Of a stretch of 64,000 nt of DNA, positions 34,359 to 43,265 are shown piece after piece. Origin of the DNA: an uncultured Eubacteriales bacterium (GTDB taxonomy: Bacteria > Bacillota > Clostridia > Oscillospirales > Acutalibacteraceae); contig CAKSKA010000008.1 in assembly GCA_934464615.1 (NCBI GenBank), positions 1 to 64,000 of the forward strand, written 5' to 3'. The notes below the pieces were generated by a model, which saw only the letters and a program-made list of their open reading frames with translations, was not told the origin of the DNA and made no database searches. Each line of letters opens with the position of its first letter. Position 1 is the stretch's first letter. A program made the position numbers and the translations under genes.

Positions 34359-35465
34359 ATGAAATTAGGTATCGTAGGATTGCCGAACGTAGGTAAATCC
34401 ACACTTTTTAATGCAATTACAAATGCCGGCGCGCAGTCCGCAAACTATCCGTTCTGCACAATAGATCCAAACGTCGGCGTTGTTTCCGTTCCCGACAGCA
34501 GACTTAACACCCTTGCAAAAATGTATACCGTAGGCGATAAAGTGCCTCCGATAGTTCCGGCAGTTATTGAATTTGTTGATATCGCAGGTCTTGTAAAGGG
34601 CGCATCAAAAGGCGAGGGGCTCGGTAACAAGTTCCTCGGTAATATCAGGGAAGTTGACGCAATAGTTCACGTTGTAAGATGTTTTGAAAACGACGATATA
34701 ATCCACGTTGAAGGCTCGGTCGATCCCGCACGCGATATTGAAACCATTGACCTTGAACTCATTTTTTCCGATATGGAAATGGTTGAACGCAGAATTGCCA
34801 AAACCACCAAGGATTTAAAGGGCGATAAATCACTGCAAAGCGAACTTGACTTTTTAAAACGGCTGTATGCGGTACTGGAGGGCGGAAATTCCGCACGCAG
34901 TATGCAGCTTGATGAAGACGAACAAGCCGTTATGAACACACTTAATTTACTTACAGCAAAATCGATTATATATGCCGCAAATATGAGCGAGGAAGACTTT
35001 GCCGGAGATGTGGAAAATAACGCATATCTTAAAAAGGTAGAAGAAATTGCGGAAAAAGAGAATTCGCAGGTATTGCCGATATGCGCACAGATAGAAGCGG
35101 ACATTGCCGATATGGACGAAGAAGAAAAAATGATGTTTTTGGCTGAAATGGGACTTGAACATTCCGGTCTTGACAGGCTTATACAAAAAAGTTACGCGCT
35201 GCTCGGGCTTATATCTTTCCTTACCGCAGGTGAGAAGGAAGTAAGGGCATGGACCATAAAAAACGGTCTTAAAGCGCCGGCGGCGGCAGGTAAAATACAC
35301 AGTGATTTTGAGCGCGGATTTATACGCGCACAGGTCATTGCATATAAGGATTTGGAAGCGTGCGGCAGTATGGCGGCTGCACGCGCAAAGGGACTTGTAC
35401 GCACCGAGGGCAAGGATTACGTTATGTGCGACGGCGATGTTGTGGAGTTCCTTTTCAATGTATAG
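34359..35465 (+). CDS. ychF: Obg-family ATPase YchF
   Basis: 368 aa. G1 GLPNVGKSTLFNAIT (residues 7-21), G3 DIAGLVKGASKGEGLG and the NMSEED-like G4 region (relaxed for ATP over GTP) are followed by a coiled coil and a C-terminal TGS domain (EVRAWTIKNGLKAPAAAG). It binds ribosomes and affects oxidative stress response. TTGGAG is upstream of ATG 34359, and the 21-codon longer reading lacks a site. Monocistronic. Confidence 0.95.
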   Translation: MKLGIVGLPNVGKSTLFNAITNAGAQSANYPFCTIDPNVGVVSVPDSRLNTLAKMYTVGDKVPPIVPAVIEFVDIAGLVKGASKGEGLGNKFLGNIREVDAIVHVVRCFENDDIIHVEGSVDPARDIETIDLELIFSDMEMVERRIAKTTKDLKGDKSLQSELDFLKRLYAVLEGGNSARSMQLDEDEQAVMNTLNLLTAKSIIYAANMSEEDFAGDVENNAYLKKVEEIAEKENSQVLPICAQIEADIADMDEEEKMMFLAEMGLEHSGLDRLIQKSYALLGLISFLTAGEKEVRAWTIKNGLKAPAAAGKIHSDFERGFIRAQVIAYKDLEACGSMAAARAKGLVRTEGKDYVMCDGDVVEFLFNV

Positions 35466-35526
35466 TACTGTGGCTTTCAGGGCATTTTAAAAGTATATTA
35501 AATACTGTTTGAAAGGAAGGACGATT

Positions 35527-36222
35527 ATGGGCGGCTATTATTACGGGTTTGATGTTTATTACTTACTGTTAGTGTTGCCGGCAATAATTATTTCGCTTTA
35601 TGCGCAGATAAAGGTTAAAACGGCGTTTTCAAAATATTCAAAATGCTATGCCTCCGTAACGGGTGCGCAGGCAGCACAGATTGTGCTTACAAACGCCGGA
35701 ATAACGAATGTTTCGGTAGAGCGCGTCGCGGGGAATCTTACCGACCATTACGATCCGCGCACAAATGTTATACGCCTCTCGGACAGTGTTTACGACAGTA
35801 TGACGGTGTCGGCTGTGGGGGTAGCCTGCCACGAGGCGGGACACGCCGTACAGTATGCGGTAGGATATAAACCCATAAAATTACGTGCCGCAATAATACC
35901 TGTAACAAATATAGGCTCATATCTTTCATGGCCGCTTTTGTTAATAGGTTTAATTTTCAATTTTCCCCAACTTATAACTTTGGGAATATTGCTTTTCGGA
36001 CTTGTCGTATTGTTCCAGCTTGTAACACTGCCTGTTGAGTTCAACGCGTCCGCACGCGCGCTTAAGGCAATTAAGGAACAAGCGATTTTTACCGATGAGG
36101 AACAGTTAAACGGCGCAAAAAGCGTGCTTTCGGCTGCCGCTATGACATACGTTGCGGCTTTGCTTGTATCGTTGGCACAACTTTTAAGACTTATACTTTT
36201 GTTCGGCAAAAGACGTGATTAG
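35527..36222 (+). CDS. YugP-type membrane zinc metallopeptidase
   Basis: 231 aa. One N-terminal hydrophobic segment (YYLLLVLPAIIISLYAQIK), then the zinc motif HEAGHA (about residues 105-110) with upstream DHYDPRTNVIRLS, then two or three hydrophobic segments. Belongs to the family of neutral zinc metallopeptidases of DUF type with unknown targets. AAGGAAGGA precedes ATG 35527. It heads a tight set with an HprK-like ATPase and an S26-type peptidase. Confidence 0.87.
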   Translation: MGGYYYGFDVYYLLLVLPAIIISLYAQIKVKTAFSKYSKCYASVTGAQAAQIVLTNAGITNVSVERVAGNLTDHYDPRTNVIRLSDSVYDSMTVSAVGVACHEAGHAVQYAVGYKPIKLRAAIIPVTNIGSYLSWPLLLIGLIFNFPQLITLGILLFGLVVLFQLVTLPVEFNASARALKAIKEQAIFTDEEQLNGAKSVLSAAAMTYVAALLVSLAQLLRLILLFGKRRD

Positions 36223-36231
36223 GAGTGGACT

Positions 36232-36954
36232 ATGGCACTTTACAGGATTGCGGATTTAAACTGCAATATAAAATTCAAATACGATTTTGCTGCAGACAGG
36301 GCAAAGGATTATTATGAGGGCGAAGACATACCGAACGCCGATATTTGTATTGAGGCGACGGATGATGATTTTAACCGTTACATAGACACATTTAAAAGGG
36401 ACGATTGCCTGCATCAGTTTGAGTATGTTATTGTAGGCAACAAATTCAACAGGCAGATTTTACGGTTTAACGGTGTAATGTTCCATTCTTCCTGTGTTGT
36501 TGTGGATGATACGGCTTATCTTTTCTCTGCCGACAGCGGAACGGGTAAATCTACACATACGGCGCTTTGGCTGAAACTTTTCGGCGACAGGGCATATATT
36601 TTAAATGATGATAAACCCATAATCCGCTTTACCGATTCGGGACTTTACGCATACGGCACACCGTTTAGCGGCAAGACAGAACTGAACCGAAATAAAAAGG
36701 TTAAAATAGGCGGAATCTGCTTTTTGGAAAGGGCAAAGGAAAACACCATACAAAGCATATCCGCAGGTACGGCACTGCCGCTGTTTATGCGTCAGACCAT
36801 AAATCAGGTTGATAAATGCGAACTTGATACGCTGCTTAATGTTACGGATAAGTTGCTTACAAATGTAAAGCTTTATAAACTCGGCTGTAATATGGATATT
36901 TCCGCCGCACGTCTTTCTTATGAAGTTATGTCAAAGGGGTGTGCAAATGGCTGA
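36232..36954 (+). CDS. HprK-like P-loop ATPase/kinase
   Basis: 240 aa. Residues 82-140 contain HSSCVVVDD, the P-loop ADSGTGKST (100-108, the first Gly of the loop replaced by Ala), ALWLKLFGDR and LNDDKPII (Walker B-like Asp pair 126-127), as in HPr-kinase-related proteins linked to peptide modification loci. The HprK phosphatase signature is not seen. AGGAGTGG lies before ATG, 9 nt after the YugP stop; the 3' end overlaps the S26-like gene by 8 nt. In other Clostridia such proteins accompany PqqD-like or radical SAM enzymes; none is here. Substrate unknown. Confidence 0.75.
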   Translation: MALYRIADLNCNIKFKYDFAADRAKDYYEGEDIPNADICIEATDDDFNRYIDTFKRDDCLHQFEYVIVGNKFNRQILRFNGVMFHSSCVVVDDTAYLFSADSGTGKSTHTALWLKLFGDRAYILNDDKPIIRFTDSGLYAYGTPFSGKTELNRNKKVKIGGICFLERAKENTIQSISAGTALPLFMRQTINQVDKCELDTLLNVTDKLLTNVKLYKLGCNMDISAARLSYEVMSKGCANG

Positions 36955-37405
36955 TAAAAAAGCAAGCCTTGAGGAACTTTTGCCGGTAATGCAGCAGGTG
37001 CTTGATTCGGGCGGCAGAGTGTCCTTTACGCCTAACGGCATAAGTATGTATCCTATGCTTTGCTCGGGCAGGGATACCGTAACGCTTAAAAAGCCGGACG
37101 GCAGTCTTAAAAAATACGATTTACCGCTGTACAGAAGGCAAAACGGGCAGTTTGTACTGCACCGCATTGTAGGTAAAAACAAAGACGGCTACATTATGCG
37201 CGGCGATAACCAGTTGGGGAATGAATACGGCGTAAAACATTCGCAAATAGTCGGCGTTGTTACCGGATTTATAAGGAACGGTAAGACCTACGCCGTGACG
37301 GATTTTGCATACAGACTTTATGTTGTTTTGCGCTGCAATCCGATAACGCTGTTTTTAAGAAGAACGAAATACAGAATTAAGGTAAAATTAAAGCCTGTCC
37401 GTTAA
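36947..37405 (+). CDS. S24/S26-type (signal peptidase-like) peptidase
   Basis: 152 aa. Ser33 in PNGISMYPML is the signal-peptidase nucleophile box; His72 in VLHRIVG and Asp87 in MRGDNQLGNE fit the Ser-His-Asp arrangement of ER/archaeal-type (S26B) peptidases instead of the Ser-Lys dyad. There is no clear N-terminal membrane anchor, only a hydrophobic patch near 120-137. AAAGGGGTG lies upstream and the gene overlaps the HprK-like gene, so the two are probably expressed together. Likely cuts a leader or other peptide; target unknown. Confidence 0.78.
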   Translation: MADKKASLEELLPVMQQVLDSGGRVSFTPNGISMYPMLCSGRDTVTLKKPDGSLKKYDLPLYRRQNGQFVLHRIVGKNKDGYIMRGDNQLGNEYGVKHSQIVGVVTGFIRNGKTYAVTDFAYRLYVVLRCNPITLFLRRTKYRIKVKLKPVR

Positions 37406-37417
37406 CGGACAGGCTTT
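37390..37417 (+). terminator. Bidirectional terminator between S26-like gene and prs
   Basis: A 28-nt perfect palindrome (AAAGCCTGTCCG and its inverse) whose centre TTAA contains the stop codon of the plus-strand gene. U-tracts on both sides are modest (GCTGTTTT; minus AATTTTA). Confidence 0.7.
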
Positions 37418-37431
37418 GCTGTTTTAAGCGC

Positions 37432-38559
37432 TTATTTTTGCTTGTATTCGTTCATAATTTTGTTTATTCTGTCTGCGGGATCAAGCAATTTGCTTATTGA
37501 ATTGTCTTTGTTAAGCGTGTCAATAAGCAAAGCAATGTATTTTGCCATATTTACGTTGCAGTACCACGGTTTTGCAAGCAGTTCGGGCTCGTTGTAAATA
37601 AGGTTTGTGGTAAATATTTTATCAATATAACCGTTCTCGTAATATTCGTCGAATTTTTCATATCCTTCAACAAAAAGACCGAATGTTGAGAATATGAATA
37701 TGCGCTTTGCGCCGCGTTCTTTAAGGCGTGCGGCAATATCAAGCATTGATTCGCCCGAAGAAATCATATCGTCAACAAGTATTAAATCCTTGCCTTTAAC
37801 GTCAGCACCTAAAAACTCATGTGCTTCTATCGGGTTTTTACCGTTTACGATTATTGAGTAATTGCGGCGTTTGTAGAACATACCGAGTTCAAGACCTAAA
37901 ACGGATGAGTAGTAAATACATCTGCCCATACCGCCTTCGTCGGGGGACACGATCATTGTATGTTCACGGTCAAGTTTTATATCAGGTACACTGCGAAGCA
38001 GCGCTTTTATCATTTGATATGCCGCCTGAACATTATCGAATCCGTCAAGCGGAATTGCGTTTTGTACACGGGGATCGTGGGCATCAAAAGTAATAATATT
38101 TTTAACACCCATGTTTATAAGTTCCTGAAGGGCAATGGCACAGTCCATTGATTCACGCTTTGTACGCCTATGCTGTCTGCCTTCGTAAAGCATGGGCATT
38201 ATAACATTTATACGGCTTGCCTTACCGCAAAATGCCGCAATTATACGCTTTAAATCCTGAAAATGATCATCCGGACTCATCGGTACGGTTTTACCGTACA
38301 TTTCGTAAGTTACGCCGTGGTTAAAGCAATCGCATATTATGTATGCGTCAAGACCTCTTGCGGTATGACCTATAACACCTTTTGCTTCACCCGAGCCGAA
38401 TCTCGGACAGGATGTGGGAATTATAAAACTCTGATCGTCCGAAACTTCTCTCCACTGTTTTAAATAGTAGTCTACCTTTGATGAAATGTCCTCGCAGCCG
38501 CGCATGCTTACAATAGCAAGATCACCGTGAGGAGTGTGTGTGAAATTAACTGATGCCAT
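37432..38559 (-). CDS. prs: Ribose-phosphate pyrophosphokinase (divergent)
   Basis: 375 aa, longer than the ~315 of standard Prs. ATP-loop region MPMLYEGRQHRRTKRES, the FDAHDPRVQNAIP stretch (normally DLHAxQIQGFF) and the PRPP loop LILVDDMISSGESM (normally VDDMIDTAGT) show a divergent subclass. It makes PRPP from ribose-5-phosphate and ATP for nucleotide, NAD and histidine synthesis. AGGGGG precedes ATG. Monocistronic, convergent with the S26-like gene. Confidence 0.9.
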   Translation of the reverse strand: MASVNFTHTPHGDLAIVSMRGCEDISSKVDYYLKQWREVSDDQSFIIPTSCPRFGSGEAKGVIGHTARGLDAYIICDCFNHGVTYEMYGKTVPMSPDDHFQDLKRIIAAFCGKASRINVIMPMLYEGRQHRRTKRESMDCAIALQELINMGVKNIITFDAHDPRVQNAIPLDGFDNVQAAYQMIKALLRSVPDIKLDREHTMIVSPDEGGMGRCIYYSSVLGLELGMFYKRRNYSIIVNGKNPIEAHEFLGADVKGKDLILVDDMISSGESMLDIAARLKERGAKRIFIFSTFGLFVEGYEKFDEYYENGYIDKIFTTNLIYNEPELLAKPWYCNVNMAKYIALLIDTLNKDNSISKLLDPADRINKIMNEYKQK

Positions 38560-38683
38560 TTAAACTTTCCCCCTAATTGTTATCACTCGCATAATATAAT
38601 ACCACAAACGGCGCCGTAATAAAAGTGCTTTTTTACAAAAAAGCCAAAAAAATGTCAAAATTTATGCTTTTTGATTTTTCCCG

Positions 38684-38712
38684 TTGAATAAATCCGCAAT
38701 ATTTGTTATAAT
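38684..38712 (+). promoter_or_regulatory. thyX operon promoter
   Basis: -35 TTGAAT (38684-38689), 17-nt spacer, -10 TATAAT (38707-38712), 43 nt upstream of thyX. Confidence 0.75.
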
Positions 38713-38754
38713 GCATTTAATAATGTAATTATAATTTAAGGGATGTGCTTTAAT

Positions 38755-39531
38755 ATGGCAAAAGTAACTTTAATCGCTCACACTCCGGATCCGCAGCGCA
38801 CTGTCGCCTGCGCCGCAAAGCTGTGCTACAGCCCGTCGGGTATAGATACGGTGTATGACGGATTGACAGATGAAAAAACAGCAGCATTTGTAGATATGCT
38901 TGCGGATCTCGGTCACGAAAGTCCTATTGAGCATGCAAGTTTTACTTTCGGCATAGAAGGCGTTTCCCGTTCGCTCTTGGCGCAAATTACAAGACACCGT
39001 ATGGCGTCTTTTTCGGTACAGAGTCAGCGTTATGTAAGGGAAAAGGAGTTCGAGTATGTAACTCCGCCCGAAATTGCTGCGGATGGAAGGGCAAACGAAC
39101 TTTATAAGAGCATTATGCAGGAAGACCAAAAAAGGTATGACGAACTTGCAGCCATACTTAAAGAAAAACACATAAAAACATTTTTAAGCGAAGGCAAGGA
39201 TGAAAAAACGGCGGCAAGACTTGCGGAAAAAAAGGCTATTGAGGACGCACGTTTTGTATTGCCTAATGCGTGCGAGACAAAAATGATAGTAACGATGAAC
39301 TGCCGCAGCCTTATAAACTTTTTCCGCCACCGTTGCTGTAATCGCGCACAGTGGGAAATACAGGATGTAGCAAACCAAATGCTTGCAATAGTTTGTAAAA
39401 TAGCGCCCGAAATATTTAAAAAAGCAGGTCCGCCATGCATTTCCGGCGCATGCCCCGAGGGTAAAATGTCCTGCGGAAAAGCGGCTTATATGAAACAGTA
39501 CTACAAGCAGTTAAAAGGACAGGAACAGTAA
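38755..39531 (+). CDS. thyX: FAD-dependent thymidylate synthase
   Basis: 258 aa. The ThyX motif RHRxxSxxxxSxR appears as RHRMASFSVQSQR (about residues 82-94), with ESPIEHASFTFGIEG before it and NCRSLINFFRHRCCNRAQWEI near the C-terminus. It methylates dUMP with methylene-THF using FAD, and does not share ancestry with ThyA. AAGGGATG precedes ATG. It overlaps tmk by one base (TAATG), pairing dTMP synthesis with its phosphorylation. Confidence 0.96.
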   Translation: MAKVTLIAHTPDPQRTVACAAKLCYSPSGIDTVYDGLTDEKTAAFVDMLADLGHESPIEHASFTFGIEGVSRSLLAQITRHRMASFSVQSQRYVREKEFEYVTPPEIAADGRANELYKSIMQEDQKRYDELAAILKEKHIKTFLSEGKDEKTAARLAEKKAIEDARFVLPNACETKMIVTMNCRSLINFFRHRCCNRAQWEIQDVANQMLAIVCKIAPEIFKKAGPPCISGACPEGKMSCGKAAYMKQYYKQLKGQEQ

Positions 39532-40193
39532 TGGGCAAGTTAATTGTTATTGAGGGACTTGACGGCAGCGGAAAATCAACCCAGCTTGAACTTTTGCCGA
39601 AAAGCTTAAAAAATGCCGGTATAGACAGCCGCACGGTTTCATTTCCGGATTATAAAAGCGATTCAAGCGCGCTTGTTAAAATGTATCTTGACGGAAAATT
39701 CGGCAGTAATCCCGAAGACGTAAACGCATATGCGGCATCCTGTTTTTATGCGGTTGACCGCTATGCTTCCTTTAAAACGGATTGGGGAGAATATTATAAA
39801 AACGGCGGCACCGTTATTGCGGGCAGATACACCACATCAAACGCGGTGCATCAGGCGTCAAAGCTTACAAGCGATAAATGGGAGGATTTTCTTTCATGGC
39901 TGTACGATTTTGAGTACAATAAAATGGCAATTCCGAACCCCAATAAAGTAATTTTCCTTGATATGCCCAACGATGTAGCACAAAAACTTTTAAGTAACCG
40001 CTACGGCGGCGACGAAAATAAAAAAGATATTCACGAAAGCAATAAAACCTATCTTGAACATTGCAGACAGGCGGCTTTGTTTACGGCAAAATATTCGGGC
40101 TGGCAAATAATAAACTGCAGTAAAGACGGAAATCCGAGAAGCCGTGAGGATATTGCGCGCGACGTGGCAGACGCCGCGCTGAGTGTGTTTTAG
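39531..40193 (+). CDS. tmk: Thymidylate kinase
   Basis: 220 aa. P-loop EGLDGSGKSTQ (about residues 8-18), the DR motif in VDRYASF, and the LID-side IAGRYTTSNAVHQASKL. It phosphorylates dTMP to dTDP, directly downstream of ThyX. The ATG overlaps the thyX stop, so translation is coupled. Confidence 0.95.
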   Translation: MGKLIVIEGLDGSGKSTQLELLPKSLKNAGIDSRTVSFPDYKSDSSALVKMYLDGKFGSNPEDVNAYAASCFYAVDRYASFKTDWGEYYKNGGTVIAGRYTTSNAVHQASKLTSDKWEDFLSWLYDFEYNKMAIPNPNKVIFLDMPNDVAQKLLSNRYGGDENKKDIHESNKTYLEHCRQAALFTAKYSGWQIINCSKDGNPRSREDIARDVADAALSVF

Positions 40194-40203
40194 GAGAAAA
40201 TTT

Positions 40204-40755
40204 ATGGTATATGTATTTTTAGCAGACGGATTTGAAGAGGTTGAGGCATTAACGCCGGTCGATATTATGCGGCGTGCGGGTATAGCCTGCCGTACGGTCG
40301 GCGTTACGGGCAAAACCGTAACGGGAGCACACGGTATAAACGTACAAAGCGATATTGAAATAAACGGCGTCGATTTTTCCAATGCACAAATGCTTGTTTT
40401 GCCGGGCGGTATGCCGGGAGCTGAAAATCTTGAAAAAAGCGCGGACGTAAAACGTGCGGTTCTGCTTACTGTGCAAAACGGCAAAAAGGTTGCGGCAATA
40501 TGTGCGGCGCCTTATGTGCTGGGCGTTTGGGGATTGCTCGGCGGTAAAAACGCAACCTGCTACCCCGGATTTGAAGACAGGCTTTTAAATGCAAACTATA
40601 CCGCTGCCGCAGTGGAGACCGACGGCAATATAATCACCGCAAACGGTCCGGCGGCGGCAATGGATTTTGCCTTTGAAATTATAAAACAACTCGGCATTGA
40701 TAAATCGGAAAAAATACGTTTATCAATGCAGTTCAGGGAGGAAAATCATGGATAA
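40204..40755 (+). CDS. DJ-1/PfpI family protein (YajL-like)
   Basis: 183 aa. LADGFEEVEALTPVDIMRRAG at the N-terminus, LPGGMPGAENLEKS, and the nucleophile elbow AAICAAPYVLG with reactive Cys in the DJ-1 position. Relatives act as chaperones or glyoxalase/deglycase-like enzymes; the role of this copy is not clear. AGGAG precedes ATG 40204, 10 nt after tmk; the end overlaps mltG by 8 nt. Confidence 0.9.
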   Translation: MVYVFLADGFEEVEALTPVDIMRRAGIACRTVGVTGKTVTGAHGINVQSDIEINGVDFSNAQMLVLPGGMPGAENLEKSADVKRAVLLTVQNGKKVAAICAAPYVLGVWGLLGGKNATCYPGFEDRLLNANYTAAAVETDGNIITANGPAAAMDFAFEIIKQLGIDKSEKIRLSMQFREENHG

Positions 40756-41992
40756 CGAAAATAACTATGAAAATCCGAATACGGAAGGCAACGTACCGCA
40801 CGGCAGCGAAAACAAACAGGATAATTTTGACGATATGTTCTTCGGCGTGGAGGATGCACCGCAGCAGTCGGACGCCGCGCCGGATGACGATGATATTGTA
40901 AAAGAAATTAAAAGGGATAAGCATACCCATTCAAAAACAAAGTCCGCACGCAAAAAGAAAAAAGGACTTATTAAAAATATTGTATGGATACTTGTTATAG
41001 TTTGCGTGTCGGTAGGTATTGCCGCAGCCGTGCTTGTGGGTACGGGCGAGTATCTCGGTATAGGCAGGGGACGCGGCAGGGAAGTTGTTGTTGAAATAGA
41101 TTCCGGTATGTCTACGCGCGCAATCGCAAAACGCCTTAAGGAAAGCGGTGCAATTAACAATGCGCTTACATTCCGTCTTTATTCAAAAGTAAAGGGACTT
41201 GACAGTAAGTTCTCCTACGGCGTTTATACTTTTAATAACGAAATAGGTTATGAAGATTTGGCGAGAATGCTTATGACGCAAGGTGCAAAGGCGGACTCTG
41301 TTACCGTTACAATACCCGAAATGGCAACTATAGACGATATGGCAAAAATACTTGAAGAAAAGGGCGTTTGCACAGCGGACGACTTTAAAAACGAGGTAAA
41401 TTACGGAGAGTATACAAACGCGTTTTTGGAAGGTCTGCCTGCGGATAAAGTTTACTACAGGTTTGAAGGGTACCTTTTCCCCGACACATACGATTTTTAT
41501 TGTTATGAGTCCAAACCGTGCGCAAAACTGGCTGTTCAAAAAATGCTTGACCGCATGGAAGAAGAGTGGACCGATAAAAACATACAAAAGGCAAAGGATA
41601 TGGGCTACAGCGTGCATCAAATACTTACAATGGCATCTATTGTAGAACTTGAAGCCGGCGGCACACCGAACGAAATGGCAAATGTTGCGCAGGTGTTTTA
41701 TAACCGCCTTGCAAGTCCCGATTTTAAAACGCTGGGTTCTTCGCCCACACGCAAATATCCGTACGGCGGAGACAGGTACAATACCTATAAGTGCGAAGGG
41801 TTGCCCGTAGGACCGCTTTGCGCGCCGAGCCACAATGCTATCGAGGCTGCGCTTAATCCCAATACACAGCAAAAAGCGACATACTTTGTAACCGATAAAA
41901 GTATGAATTTTTACTACAATACAACCCTTGCGGCACATAACGCGACCATATCAAAACTGCAAAGAGAGAACAACTGGATTTATGAAGATTAA
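40748..41992 (+). CDS. mltG: Endolytic murein transglycosylase MltG (YceG-like)
   Basis: 414 aa. A 75-residue acidic cytoplasmic N-terminus and a Lys-rich stop (KSARKKKKG) precede one TM helix (NIVWILVIVCVSVGIAAAVLV), then a LysM-like region and the YceG catalytic domain with EGYLFPDTYDFY and the catalytic Glu in ASIVELEAG. It cleaves nascent glycan strands and sets their length. GGGAGG precedes ATG. Followed by a U32 gene as in the B. subtilis yrrL-trhP region. Confidence 0.93.
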   Translation: MDNENNYENPNTEGNVPHGSENKQDNFDDMFFGVEDAPQQSDAAPDDDDIVKEIKRDKHTHSKTKSARKKKKGLIKNIVWILVIVCVSVGIAAAVLVGTGEYLGIGRGRGREVVVEIDSGMSTRAIAKRLKESGAINNALTFRLYSKVKGLDSKFSYGVYTFNNEIGYEDLARMLMTQGAKADSVTVTIPEMATIDDMAKILEEKGVCTADDFKNEVNYGEYTNAFLEGLPADKVYYRFEGYLFPDTYDFYCYESKPCAKLAVQKMLDRMEEEWTDKNIQKAKDMGYSVHQILTMASIVELEAGGTPNEMANVAQVFYNRLASPDFKTLGSSPTRKYPYGGDRYNTYKCEGLPVGPLCAPSHNAIEAALNPNTQQKATYFVTDKSMNFYYNTTLAAHNATISKLQRENNWIYED

Positions 41993-43208
41993 AATACCCG
42001 AACTTTTATGTCCTGCCGGCGATTTGACAAGACTTTGCGCCGCCGTGGATTTCGGTGCGGACGCCGTGTATCTTGCCGGAGAAGAATTCGGTATGCGTAC
42101 CGCCGCGTCAAATTTCGGTAAGGATGAACTTAAAAAGGGCATAGAGTATGCACATTCCCACGGTGTAAAGGTGCATGTAACCTGCAATACTTTGCCGCAC
42201 AATGCGGAAATACCGCGCTTGCCGGAATTTCTGGAATATTTGGACAGCATAGGTACGGACGCCGTTATTGCGGCGGATATAGGTACTATGTCTTATGTTA
42301 AAAAATATGCTCCGCATTGCGAGCTTCACGCGTCGGTGCAGTCGGGAATTGTTAATTACCTTACCGCAAACGAATTTTATAATATGGGTGCAAAACGTGT
42401 GGTTTTGGCACGGGAACTTTCTCTTGAAGAAATTGCCGAAATCCGTGCAAAAACACCTAAAGAACTTGAAATAGAAGCCTTTGTACACGGCGCAATGTGC
42501 GTTTCCTTTTCGGCAAGGTGTCTGCTGTCGAGTTATATGACCGGAAGAGATGCAAACCGCGGAGATTGCGCGCAGCCTTGCCGTTGGAGTTATTCTTTAA
42601 TGGAAGAAAAACGGCCGGGGCAGTATTTTGATATAACCGAAACCGACAAGGGCACATACATACTTAATGCCAACGATTTATGCATGGCGCCTTATTTAAA
42701 ACAGGTTGCCGAAGCGGGAATTGACAGCATTAAAATTGAGGGCAGGGCCAAATCCCATTATTATGTCGCGGTTGTTACAAACGCTTACCGCGGCGCGCTT
42801 GACAGCCTTACAGACAGCGGCGATAACTGGACTTTGCCGCAATGGGTAAATGATGAACTTTGTAAAATAAGCCATCGTAATTATTCCACGGGATTTTATT
42901 TCGGCACGCCGAAAAATTCACAAACGTATGAGAACGCCGGATATATAAGGGACTACAGCGTGGGAGCCGTGGTTGAAGGTTACGAGGACGGCAAAATTAT
43001 AGCCACCGTTAAAAATAAATTTTTTGCAGGTCAGCAATTTGACTGCCTGTCTGTAGGCGGCGAGCCGTTTTTTGTGGACGCAAATGTCGTATATAATGAA
43101 AAGGACGAGAAAATAGACGTGGCTCCGCACCCGATGATGACCGTAAAAATTCCGTTTGAAAAACCTGTGCGCGCAGGTTCGCTGCTGCGCATTAAGGCAG
43201 AAAATTAA
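41982..43208 (+). CDS. Peptidase U32 family / tRNA or rRNA hydroxylation protein (TrhP/YegQ-like)
   Basis: 408 aa. The U32 signature FVHGAMCVSFSARCLLSSYM is followed by GRDANRGDCAQPCRW with conserved cysteines likely to bind an Fe-S cluster. PELLCPAGDLTRL opens the TIM-like barrel. Relatives TrhP and RlhA hydroxylate uridine/cytidine in RNA and need prephenate. Linkage to mltG recalls B. subtilis trhP1/trhP2. The ATG overlaps mltG by 11 nt. A single U32 gene is present where B. subtilis has two. Confidence 0.88.
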   Translation: MKIKIPELLCPAGDLTRLCAAVDFGADAVYLAGEEFGMRTAASNFGKDELKKGIEYAHSHGVKVHVTCNTLPHNAEIPRLPEFLEYLDSIGTDAVIAADIGTMSYVKKYAPHCELHASVQSGIVNYLTANEFYNMGAKRVVLARELSLEEIAEIRAKTPKELEIEAFVHGAMCVSFSARCLLSSYMTGRDANRGDCAQPCRWSYSLMEEKRPGQYFDITETDKGTYILNANDLCMAPYLKQVAEAGIDSIKIEGRAKSHYYVAVVTNAYRGALDSLTDSGDNWTLPQWVNDELCKISHRNYSTGFYFGTPKNSQTYENAGYIRDYSVGAVVEGYEDGKIIATVKNKFFAGQQFDCLSVGGEPFFVDANVVYNEKDEKIDVAPHPMMTVKIPFEKPVRAGSLLRIKAEN

Positions 43209-43220
43209 ATATTTGATTTT

Positions 43221-43265
43221 AACACCGCCTTTTTGGGTAAAATACTCAAAAAAGGCGGTGTTTTT
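43221..43265 (+). promoter_or_regulatory. Terminator-like hairpin whose 3' arm contains the ribosome site of the PBP gene
   Basis: AACACCGCCTTTTTG (43221-43235) pairs with CAAAAAAGGCGGTGTT (43247-43262) and ends in T-run 43261-43265, directly before ATG 43266. The only ribosome-site sequence of the next gene, AAAGGCGGTG (43251-43260), lies in the 3' arm. The structure should both end transcripts from the mltG operon and mask the start of the PBP message. Confidence 0.75.

Noticed and set aside
41183..41938. 251-residue minus-strand frame opposite mltG
   Set aside because: Shadow frame; mltG on the plus strand has clear catalytic motifs and ribosome site.
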